Below are positions 1-6,603 of a DNA stretch of 6,996 nt, one piece after another. Below the pieces are notes generated by a model. That model saw only the letters and a program-made list of their open reading frames with translations, searched no databases and had not been told where the DNA came from. Both the position numbers and the translations under genes were made by a program. The stretch comes from Phycisphaerales bacterium (GTDB lineage Bacteria; Planctomycetota; Phycisphaerae; Phycisphaerales; Phycisphaeraceae). How positions within the stretch are numbered: the first letter of the stretch is position 1; the number at the start of each line of letters is the position of its first letter. Location: the NCBI GenBank assembly GCA_012031455.1, contig JAAUTM010000067.1, positions 1-6,996 of the forward strand, written 5' to 3'.

Positions 1-847
1 GCCGAGGTGTAAAGCACAAACAGCAAGTCTTCGCTGTCCATCGGCTCCGCAGGGCACTGGTCGCTGGCTTTGCTCACCAGATTTTGCCAGTCGTTGATCC
101 CGGCCACTGACCATGCTCACCGGATCGCTGGTTCGGCGATACACCACCACATTTTTAACAAGGTCCGTGAGAGTCAGTGCCTCATCCACATTTTGTTTGA
201 GGGGCACGATGTTGCCCCGCCGATAACCGCCATCGGCTGTGATGATGATTCTGCTGTCAGCATCCTCCACACGATCACGAATCGCACTGGCGGAAAAGCC
301 TCCGAAGATGATCGAGTGCGGGGCGCCGATGCGGGCACAGGCGAGCATGGCAATCGCCAGCTCCGGCACCATGGGCATATAGATCGTCACCACCTCGCCT
401 TTTTTGACCCCCAGTGATTTGAGCGCATTGGCAAATCGGCTGACCTCGGCGAGCAGTTGCGCATAGGTAAATCGTCGAATTTCCTTGGGGGCTTTCTTTT
501 CGAGGTCGTAAGGTTCGCCTTCCCACACCAGCGCAAGTTTGTCACCCAGCCCAGCCTGCACCTGCCGATCAAGGCAATTGAAACATAGGTTGGTCTTGCC
601 ACCCACAAACCATTTAGCATCGGGCAGGTTCCATTCCAGCACCTTGTCCCACAGGCGGAACCAGTGCATTTGCTGTGCCTGCTGTGCCCAGAATGTTTCG
701 GGATCATCGATGGACTGACGGTAAAGGGCCTCGTATTGGTCCAGAGACTTGATGTGAGCCTTGCGACTGACTCCGGAGGCGGGGAAACAGACGCGATTCC
801 TGTAACAACGAATCCACCCCACCGGTACCTGGCATAGCCTGCGACAT
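1..847 (-). CDS. acs: Acetyl-CoA synthetase (AMP-forming), N-terminal part, frameshifted, open at left edge
   Basis: The enzyme activates acetate with ATP to acetyl-AMP and transfers the acetyl group to CoA in the cytoplasm. I recognise it from the reverse-strand translation. An ACAS_N region carries '[12 protein letters not shown]' and 'DDPETFW'. It is followed by '[16 protein letters not shown]', '[16 protein letters not shown]', '[18 protein letters not shown]' and, at the window edge, '[11 protein letters not shown]', the beginning of the P-loop. About 280 of the usual ~650 residues are present. The start is ATG at 847-845 ([10 protein letters not shown]), chosen because GGAGG at 857-853 lies 5 bases upstream. 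Two frame changes are needed. At the GGGG run 781-784 'QESRLFP' must join '[12 protein letters not shown]'. At about 90-96 'VSGRD' must join 'WQNLVSKAS', with 7 bases where 6 are expected. All other conserved blocks are intact, so sequence error is more likely than decay. It is transcribed divergently from the glycan cluster and is probably unrelated in function. Confidence 0.93.
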
Positions 848-852
848 AGACA

Positions 853-857
853 CCTCC
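853..857 (-). promoter_or_regulatory. Ribosome binding site of acs
   Basis: GGAGG on the minus strand sits 5 bases before the ATG at 847. It decides the start in favour of [10 protein letters not shown] over the in-frame downstream ATG at 835. Confidence 0.75.
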
Positions 858-898
858 ATGAACATGAGGGATTACAGGAAACACATCACACCCATGAT

Positions 899-926
899 TC
901 ATTAGCGCGATGGGCGCAATAGACAA
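899..926 (-). promoter_or_regulatory. Candidate sigma70-like promoter for acs
   Basis: On the minus strand a TTGTCT (926-921) is followed after 16 bases by TAATGA (904-899), about 50 bases before the acs start. The match to TTGACA/TATAAT is partial. The assignment rests on position and spacing only. Confidence 0.28.
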
Positions 927-989
927 GTGGCGTTTAAATAAAGACAAAAGAGGGTGAAGCCGTGGTACGACAAATATTGTTGAGGCCGT

Positions 990-1004
990 CGCACCTTCGG
1001 TGCG
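990..1004. repeat. Inverted repeat, perfect 6-bp hairpin
   Basis: CGCACC and GGTGCG flank a TTC loop, giving a short but perfect G+C-rich stem. No T-run follows on either strand, so it is not a standard intrinsic terminator. It may be a protein site or chance. Confidence 0.45.
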
Positions 1005-1039
1005 TCGCTAAACAGACAGATTCGATACATCGCTAAACA
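1005..1039. repeat. 10-bp direct repeat TCGCTAAACA
   Basis: TCGCTAAACA occurs at 1005-1014 and again at 1030-1039, a 25-base period. The first copy directly follows the hairpin. The position between divergent genes would suit a tandem operator, but no regulator can be named. Confidence 0.45.
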
Positions 1040-1207
1040 ATGATTTGGTGCGTTACAAAAGAAAAAGTTGCAGTGATTATGCCCGATAACTAGGTGGGTG
1101 TTGTCTGCCGGGGGTGGTTTGCGATGTTTATGACGTCTGTGACGCAAGTAAGGCATATAACGAGCCGACGATGAGACTAGCCGGTGCTTGGGAGAAGCCC
1201 GGGGAAA

Positions 1208-1213
1208 AGGGAG
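1208..1213 (+). promoter_or_regulatory. Ribosome binding site of the first glycosyltransferase
   Basis: AGGGAG lies 6 bases before the GTG at 1220. It supports that start over the GTG at 1184 and over the internal ATGs. Confidence 0.6.
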
Positions 1214-1219
1214 CTTATC

Positions 1220-2318
1220 GTGGCTGTCATAGCCGACCCCCATCATTTGCGATTTTCCAAGGTGCGCCTGCGTCATGCGCTGTTGCGTGCTTTGCTCATG
1301 CCCATGTGTTCCTGGTCGGAGCTGGCCAACCCTTCGCAGGGTTACAGCCTGGTGCTGGCCGTCCCTGTGAAGCTGCGTGAATTGCTCCCCGCCAACCTGC
1401 GCTTTTTAGCCAGACAGGACCGTGTGCATCTGGAAAAGTTGTACATCGTGCTGGATCAGCCCGCCTCGCGCGAGCTACGAACCTTTGCTGACGACATGAC
1501 CCGGCGGTTTCCCGAACTGCCCATGCAGTTTCTGCATTTCAATCACCTGCAAACGCTGGTGCTCGATGCCATCGGCTGGGGCTGGGCCTACGGCTGGTTG
1601 TCATGGTGCCTTGGACTGGCTGCCTGCCAGAGCCGGTACATGATGATTCATGACCTTGATCTATTAACCCTGACACCGGATTTTCTGGAAAAGCGTTATC
1701 GCAAGATGCGCGATGAAAACCTGCAATACCTGGGCATGGAACATTTCATCTGGAACGGTGTGAACCTGCAGGATCGGGTGATGCCTTCCAACCAGTTGAT
1801 GGTGGAGACATCGTTTATTCGCCAGCAGTTTCAACCGATTGACCTGTTCAGCAGAATCGTGCCTCATCGCGGGCGCTGGGTGCATTTTGACCTCACCCAG
1901 CACATGCAGACCTGTTGTGGCAAAGCGGATGTTTTGCCCTTTGCCTTCATGGACATGGTGCATCCTGCTCAGATGATCAGCCATTACACCGCCTTGCTGA
2001 CGAAAAAATTACCAGCCTTATGCGCGCAGTTCGCTGCTGCTGATCCCGTACTACCTTTTGCTTGCTGATCAGCCGGGGGCGATGCGCCAGTTAATGGAAA
2101 GCATGAAGCACGCCGAGGGTGGCAAGGTGGTCAGCCTGCTGGGTCGCCAACTGGACATCAGCGCCAGCAAACGCACGGACATCAACACCCTGGCGGAGAT
2201 GGCCTATCAGGTGGAAAAGGCCAGCCACGGATATGTGTGTCCGGTGGTGCGGGAATATTTTGCGGGGCTGGCGGATTTCGTGGAACCACAGACCTTATCC
2301 CTGAGAAAGGCTGCCTGA
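1220..2318 (+). CDS. Putative GT-A-type glycosyltransferase (HDLDLL motif), frameshifted
   Basis: This is the first gene of the cluster, about 366 residues in the restored frame. I do not recognise a precise family. A GT-A fold is suggested by 'YMMIHDLDLLTLTPDF', where D145-L-D147 looks like the metal and nucleotide-sugar binding DxD after a hydrophobic strand. 'NLRFLARQDRVHLEKLYIVLD' upstream resembles an early Rossmann-type strand. 'MDMVHPAQMISHYTALL' late in the first part could supply a metal-binding His, but that is a guess. The start is GTG at 1220 (MAVIADPHHLRFS) because AGGGAG at 1208-1213 is 6 bases upstream. A longer GTG at 1184 lacks such a site. The frame ends at a stop near 2066, but the protein continues in another frame as 'LLADQPGAMRQLMES' to 2318. 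The change lies between the A6 run at 2003-2008 and about 2060, and two one-base losses may be involved. The GT8-type HxxGxxKPW motif of the next two genes is absent, so this is a different enzyme. Confidence 0.68.
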
Positions 2319-2327
2319 GACACCGTG

Positions 2328-3449
2328 ATGAAACAGCGTATCTGCACATACGAAGACCGCCCCGGCAACTTTGTGGGCATTCAATTGCTGGCATTATCGC
2401 TGGCACAACATTGCCCGGATTGCGTGCTGGAAGTGACCAGCCCGGTACTCACGGAAGATTTTCGTGCCTGGGCGGGTTACCAAAGCAATGTAGTGATCGG
2501 CGCGGACATCGACCCGGCGGTGCGGGGTTACGACATCAAGCCGACCCTGTTGCTTAGGGCGCTGGACCGGGGTGAAACCCAGGTGCTTTGGATTGATGCC
2601 GATGTGCTGGTGACTGCGGATTTTCGAGAGTTGTATGACGAAGTTGACCAGACAACGCTGGTCGTGAGCCAGGAGTTTTCTGGGGTGCCCCGGCTGGGAT
2701 GCATATCGTTGCCGAGCCTGGAAGCTGCCGGTGGGAAGGACGCTGCCCTTTGCGGTGAACAGCGGGTTCATCCGCGTCACACCGCATCATCGAGGCTTAC
2801 TGGCGGACTGGTCGGCACTCATGAAAAAAGAGGAATACCGCCAGGCTCAGAACACACCCTGGCGCAAGCGCCCGGTGCATTTCTCAGCGATCAGGAAGTA
2901 CTCATGGCGTTGCTGGAAAGCAGCCCCCACACAGGCATAGACGTGCATTACCTGCTCAGGGGATGCGACATCATCATGACCAGCGGCTCAGCAGGTTACA
3001 CCCCTGGCGAGCGCGTGCGCAATTCTTTTATTTATGGTCGAAAGCTGCCCCCCTTGATTCACGCTCTGGGTCCCAAGCCCTGGCAGCAGGCACACTACGT
3101 GGGCGGCCCGTTTCGCAACCCGATCCGGTACATGGAACAGGTGCACACGCAGGTTTCACCCTATACCCATGCAGCCCGTGAATACGCACGAGAGTTGGAT
3201 GCGATGTATCGACGCAACTGGCTCACCAAACGTTCGCTGCCAGCCCGGCTGATGTATGGCATCGGGTGCAATAACCCGCATCTGGCGGGGCTGGGGTTGT
3301 GCCTCATGGACAGTGTGGGACGCACCATCAAACATTGTCTGCGCAGGTATCCCTGGCAGAAAACCGGACATCCAGCCAGTCAATTGGAAGTTGAAATTCC
3401 CATGAACACCAGATCAGCCGAATCACTCACACAGGCTCCACTATGCTGA
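2328..3449 (+). CDS. GT8-like glycosyltransferase, first of a tandem pair, two compensating frameshifts
   Basis: The protein likely transfers a sugar from a nucleotide-sugar donor to a glycan acceptor. GT8-style motifs appear in order: 'TYEDRPGNF' near the N terminus; 'VLWIDADVL' with D90-A-D92 as the DxD; 'FAVNSGFIRV' like the GT8 F/NSG segment; 'SDQEVLMALL' like the DQD segment; and 'LIHALGPKPW', which fits HxxGxxKPW, the GT8 motif whose His binds metal in LgtC. The frame is open throughout, but residues from about 2700-2715 to 2876-2886 must be read one base later ('CRAWKLPVGRTLPFAVNSG' through 'WRKRPVHF'). The in-frame reading there is nonsense compared with its paralog. ATG 2328 is preferred; an in-frame GTG at 2325 adds one residue. 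No good Shine-Dalgarno is visible, and the gene begins 9 bases after the previous stop, so coupling is likely. Its last 7 bases overlap the next gene. The tail after 'YPWQ' is not shared with the paralog. Confidence 0.82.
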   Translation: MKQRICTYEDRPGNFVGIQLLALSLAQHCPDCVLEVTSPVLTEDFRAWAGYQSNVVIGADIDPAVRGYDIKPTLLLRALDRGETQVLWIDADVLVTADFRELYDEVDQTTLVVSQEFSGVPRLGCISLPSLEAAGGKDAALCGEQRVHPRHTASSRLTGGLVGTHEKRGIPPGSEHTLAQAPGAFLSDQEVLMALLESSPHTGIDVHYLLRGCDIIMTSGSAGYTPGERVRNSFIYGRKLPPLIHALGPKPWQQAHYVGGPFRNPIRYMEQVHTQVSPYTHAAREYARELDAMYRRNWLTKRSLPARLMYGIGCNNPHLAGLGLCLMDSVGRTIKHCLRRYPWQKTGHPASQLEVEIPMNTRSAESLTQAPLC

Positions 3450-4486
3450 TACTGACTTACGAAGACCGGCCATCCAACCTCACGGGCACCAAACTGCTGG
3501 TGCTCAGTGTCATGCGCCAACTGCCGGGGGTGCCCATGGAAGTGGGCTGCCCGGGGGCACCGGCTGAGTTTGTGCAATGGTTAAGCTCCCGGACACAAGC
3601 GCGTTTGCGGAGCGAGCCACTGCCGGGCAAGGGCTACAACGTCAAGCCGCGCATTTTATTGAGAGCTTTGGACGAAGGGCATGAGGAGGTTTTTGGATCG
3701 ATTCGGATATTGTTTTGCATGGCGATTTTCGGGCACGTTTCGGAGAACTGACGGATCGTACTTTCGGATTGACACAGGACATGGTGTGGGGCGCCTGCCG
3801 GGGGTGTGTCGCGCACGGTGGCATGGGGATTGGAACCTGGAAGGCCGATGCCGCTGGCGGTGAACTCGTCCTTGCTGCGGGTTACGCCTGTGCATCGAGC
3901 GATGCTTGAACATTGGGCGCAATTGCTGGACACCGAGGAATACCTCAAGGCTCAGGCAGGGCCGCCTCATGAGCGCGGGTTTCACATGCTCACCGATCAG
4001 GAGCCGCTGGCAGCAGTGCTGGGAAGCAAGCTGTTTGCGGACATACCCATGAGTTTTTTACGGCGAGGGAGAGATGTGGCGATCACCTGCGGATCAGCGG
4101 GGTACACGCTGGGGGAAAGATTCCGAAATGTCGGACAGGGATTACCCCCGGTGATTCACGCCCTTGGCCCCAAGCCATGGACGCATCGCAAATACAGTCA
4201 AGGTCACAGGGAAACCTGGCGCTACATCGAGCAGGTGCATGGCCAGCTTTCGCCTTACACGATCGTGGCACGGGAATACCGGGAACTGATGGATGAGGAT
4301 TGTTCGTGGATGGACCGCAGCACGCTCCCGGCAAAATTGATGCACACCATGGCAGGTGGCGAACCGAATCTTTCGGCCTTGCCGCTTTGTGCGATGGACA
4401 GTGTGGGCCGAAGCATCAAACTGGCACTGGGCAAATATCCCTGGCAGGCCAGCTACCGTCGTTGGGAAATTCGTAAATCAGCATGA
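3443..4486 (+). CDS. GT8-like glycosyltransferase, second of a tandem pair, frameshifted
   Basis: This is a paralog of the preceding gene and alignable along its length: 'LTYEDRPSN', 'GYNVKPRILLRALDEG', 'FWIDSDIVLHGDF' (D87-S-D89 as DxD), 'LAVNSSLLRVTPVH', 'LTDQEPLAAVL', 'GSAGYTLGERFRN', 'VIHALGPKPW', 'AMDSVGRSIK' and 'YPWQ'. The role would be sugar transfer, with donor and acceptor unknown. The ATG at 3443 lies inside the end of the previous gene (ATGCTGA overlap), which suggests translational coupling. Two frame changes interrupt it. A T5 run at 3690-3694 needs one more T to give 'EEVFWIDSD'; as written the frame stops near 3751. Another one-base change at about 3786-3802, in a G-rich stretch, joins 'TQDMVWG' to 'SRTVAWGLEPG'. 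The restored length is about 347 residues, close to the paralog and within GT8 size. It differs from the first copy in the acceptor-side middle section, so the two may add different residues. Confidence 0.82.
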
Positions 4487-4492
4487 TTCATT

Positions 4493-4499
4493 AAAGGAG
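4493..4499 (+). promoter_or_regulatory. Strong ribosome binding site before the methyltransferase
   Basis: AAAGGAG lies 6 bases before the ATG at 4506. It is the best Shine-Dalgarno in the cluster. It fixes the start there, although the same frame is open back to 4356 inside the previous gene. Confidence 0.8.
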
Positions 4500-4505
4500 A
4501 GTTAT

Positions 4506-5333
4506 ATGGCGATTATCCGTGACCATGTTCCGTATCATGAGGCAATCCTTCGTCTTCCTGGGATACTCAATGCGCCGTTGTGCGTGTTTGGGGTACAGGA
4601 TAATCTGATTCCCCGTGAGTACTTTGATTCCGCAAAGGCTCGGACCTTGCAGGCGCAAATCACGCAAGTGGCTGGTCGATGGAAGGATCGCGCTCGTGCC
4701 GCTCTGGGCCTCTGTCACCCGGATCGAGCTGTTCCAGCTGATTATTCATTGCCAACGCTGGGGGAAATTATTCGCAGGCGAGGTTGTCCGCAGGTGGACG
4801 AACTGGACCTTTTCGATCCCCGCGCGAGTCTGCGTTTTGACATGAATCAGCCCGTGCCTGCCGATCAGCATGAACGCTATGCATCCTTCATCGACATCGG
4901 TTCGATTGAGCATGTGTTCGACACCCGGCAATGCCTGGAAAACTGTATGCGCATGGTCCGGCCCGGGGGTTACTACGTGGTTCATACGCCTTGCAAAGGC
5001 TACTTTACGCATGGCCTGCACACGTTCAACCCTGAGCTTTTCACCAGCACCCTCACCGCCAACGGTTTTGAGGTTGTGTACTTCCAACTCATGGCCCACC
5101 CCGGTGGAGCACCGGTCAAACATCCGCGTCTGGCGCGTCACATGATTCTCTGGCTGGCAGCGCGCAAGCTGCGCTCCATGAAAAATTTTGTCCATCCGCA
5201 ACAAAGCTCCTCGGCCACGGCTTATATCACGCCCGCCGATGTGAGCCCCGCAACGACCGGCACCCCTAACACCAGTATCGCGAACTCCCCCAGCACCCTC
5301 ACCACTGCACCGGCAATGCGCCAGGCTGCTTGA
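4506..5333 (+). CDS. SAM-dependent methyltransferase, class I-like, with atypical motif I and Ser/Thr/Pro-rich tail
   Basis: The product has 275 residues and is the only complete gene here with an unbroken frame. It probably methylates a glycan or glycan intermediate with S-adenosylmethionine. The methyltransferase signature is in the second half: 'VDELDLFDP' (97-105), 'LRFDMNQPVP' (109-118), 'FIDIGSIEHVFDT' (128-140), 'MVRPGGYYVVHTP' (150-162) and 'FNPELFTSTLTANGFEV'. This follows the order acidic loop, second acidic residue, post-motif strand and P-G-G strand of the Methyltransf_11/23 group. The usual glycine-rich D/E-x-G-x-G-x-G is missing. In its place is 'LCVFGVQDN' (25-33). A G-V-Q-D form occurs, as far as I recall, in some uncharacterised class I enzymes. 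The last ~45 residues are low complexity (A, S, T, P) and probably disordered. The start is set by AAAGGAG. The gene is 19 bases after the second GT8-like gene and 10 bases before the FkbM gene, consistent with one operon. Confidence 0.78.
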   Translation: MAIIRDHVPYHEAILRLPGILNAPLCVFGVQDNLIPREYFDSAKARTLQAQITQVAGRWKDRARAALGLCHPDRAVPADYSLPTLGEIIRRRGCPQVDELDLFDPRASLRFDMNQPVPADQHERYASFIDIGSIEHVFDTRQCLENCMRMVRPGGYYVVHTPCKGYFTHGLHTFNPELFTSTLTANGFEVVYFQLMAHPGGAPVKHPRLARHMILWLAARKLRSMKNFVHPQQSSSATAYITPADVSPATTGTPNTSIANSPSTLTTAPAMRQAA

Positions 5334-5343
5334 GTAACGCATC

Positions 5344-6377
5344 ATGAATTCAAAGATCCACACCGAAGTTGTGCCTGCCACCGAGCCGGTTGACCGTTTT
5401 ACCCATCTGGCCCAGCGCATCAACGATGCCTGGTTGAAGGTGTGCCTGCGCAGAGATGTCATGGGTCGCTGCCAGAGCAAGGCACTCAAATTGTTGAGAT
5501 TGGGAGTTTCGATGTTGGGTGACCCGCTGGTGCGACATGATTTTCATGGGGGCAAGCTGGCCATGGCCTGTTCGCACAATCTGCCTTATTACCTCAAGCT
5601 GGCTCCGGGATTGATGCTCAACAACCAGCGAATTATCGGCGTGATCCGGGACAAGTACCCGCAGATGACGGCCATCGATGTGGGGGCCAACCTTGGCGAT
5701 TCCACCCTGCTCTTCCAACATGCCGGGCCGGTACCCACGTTGTGTATCGAGCCGGACGATAAGTTCCGCCGCTATCTGGAAATCAACACCCGGCCTCTGG
5801 GTGATCTGGTGGAAATCGACCCATCCATGGTGGGCGAACGTCCGTTGGAAATATGCGGGCGCATTGAAAATCAGAAGGGCACCGCGCGACTGGTGGTTGA
5901 TGATTCCACCGCTACCACGATTCAGCTCCGACCCTTGCCGGACATTTTGAAAAAATCACCCTCGCTTTGAAAATGCCCGTTTTATTGAAAATCGACACCG
6001 ATGGTTTTGATGGGCGCATCCTGCGTGGTCATCAAGCATGGCTGGCGGCGGTGAAGCCCGTGGTGTTCATGGAATATTGCCCGGACTATGCCCGCACAGC
6101 CGACCCGGACATCTTCGACACCTTCGCATCCTTGCAAAAGGCTGGCTATCAGGGTTTGGTGGCGTACCTCAACACCGGCAGCTATCGGGAAACCTTCCTG
6201 CTGACGAATGCGGACCGACTCAGGCACATGCACGAAACTTTCGCAAAACCCGGATGCACCGCCTATCTGGACCTGGCGCTTTTCCACACCCGTGATATGG
6301 ATCTTTATCACCAACTGGTGGCGTGGGAAAAATCAGGTGCAAACCCCGGAACAATCTCTCGCCGACAAGCCGCCTGA
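5344..6377 (+). CDS. FkbM family methyltransferase, frameshifted
   Basis: FkbM-type enzymes (Methyltransf_21) are SAM-dependent O-methyltransferases of polyketides and of sugars in surface glycans. The second fits this neighbourhood. Restored length is about 344 residues. Motif I is 'AIDVGANLGDS' with D112-V-G-A-N. The acidic residue after the second strand is in 'CIEPDDKFRRYLE' (E136). The family hallmark 'LKIDTDGFDGRILRG' and a following 'PVVFMEYCPDY' strand lie in the second part. The first frame stops at 5968-5970; the second begins just before. One extra T in the T4 run at 5945-5948 gives 'LPDIFEKITLALKMP' and joins the two halves perfectly, so a missing T in the sequence is the simplest explanation. 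The ATG at 5344 follows the previous stop by 10 bases. Only a weak GAG precedes it, so coupling is likely. It is the last gene of the unit; 226 bases follow before the next gene. Confidence 0.87.
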
Positions 6378-6449
6378 CTTTTTCGTATATCGGAAATCAA
6401 CCGGTACTCTTTACACCGGAATTCACATCCCTGCCATGGTGATTGGCCA

Positions 6450-6477
6450 TTGACATCATAATTGCCTAATATAGGCT
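6450..6477 (+). promoter_or_regulatory. Candidate sigma70-like promoter for the lipoprotein gene
   Basis: A perfect TTGACA (6450-6455) is followed after 16 bases by TAGGCT (6472-6477), a poor -10 match. An overlapping TATAGG (6470-6475) gives only a 14-base spacer. The implied leader is about 120 bases. The -35 is convincing, the -10 is not. Confidence 0.35.
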
Positions 6478-6593
6478 GCAGTATCAGAGACCGTGTGTCA
6501 GGGGACACCTGTGAATTTATGTTATGGGGTTATCCAACTTGAAAGTAATTGGCCGTCAATCCTGCTTGGTGCATGGATGACGCGACCATGAAT

Positions 6594-6599
6594 GAGGAG
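6594..6599 (+). promoter_or_regulatory. Ribosome binding site of the lipoprotein gene
   Basis: GAGGAG lies 4 bases before ATG 6604 and 7 bases before ATG 6607. The second spacing is the more usual one. Three consecutive ATG codons make the exact start ambiguous by one or two residues. Confidence 0.65.
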
Positions 6600-6603
6600 A
6601 TTC

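Larger units (their letters stand above)
848..1219. other. Divergent intergenic region between acs and the glycan cluster
   Basis: These 372 bases separate two divergent genes and hold no convincing reading frame. Short frames that cross it give compositionally odd, unrecognisable proteins. It should contain promoters for both directions. On the plus strand a TATAAC at 1156-1161 could be a -10 element about 60 bases before the first glycosyltransferase, but I find no good -35 at the usual distance. The region also holds a hairpin (990-1004) and a 10-base direct repeat (1005-1039), listed separately. Confidence 0.6.
6378..6603 (+). other. Intergenic region between the glycan cluster and the lipoprotein gene
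   Basis: No coding frame in these 226 bases looks real. A 5-bp inverted repeat (CCGGT 6401-6405, ACCGG 6415-6419, loop 9) lies shortly after the FkbM stop but lacks a T-run, so it is at best a weak terminator. A second small stem, GTGTC 6495-6499 with GACAC 6504-6508 and loop AGGG, lies about 95 bases before the lipoprotein start, in its presumed leader. A promoter candidate is listed separately. Confidence 0.5.

Noticed and set aside
387..947. A long minus-strand open frame of 186 codons across the acs start region
   Set aside because: It reads the acs coding stretch in the wrong frame. The acs motifs are in another frame with a good ribosome site, and this product resembles nothing known to me.
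1184..1219. An upstream GTG start for the first glycosyltransferase
   Set aside because: There is no Shine-Dalgarno before 1184, while AGGGAG lies at the right distance from the GTG at 1220.
3686..3700. Programmed ribosomal frameshifting at the T5 run, and likewise at the T4 run in the FkbM gene
   Set aside because: Frame changes occur in almost every gene, including acs, and in unrelated contexts. Independent programmed events are far less likely than indel errors.
4356..4505. A 50-residue N-terminal extension of the methyltransferase
   Set aside because: The frame is open here only because it overlaps the end of the second GT8-like gene. AAAGGAG marks the start at 4506.
4746..5489. A 247-codon minus-strand open frame opposite the first methyltransferase
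   Set aside because: It is an antisense shadow of a gene with clear methyltransferase motifs and a strong ribosome site. Its own sequence shows no recognisable motif.
6401..6419. Intrinsic terminator after the FkbM gene
   Set aside because: The stem is only 5 bp with a 9-base loop and no T-run follows.
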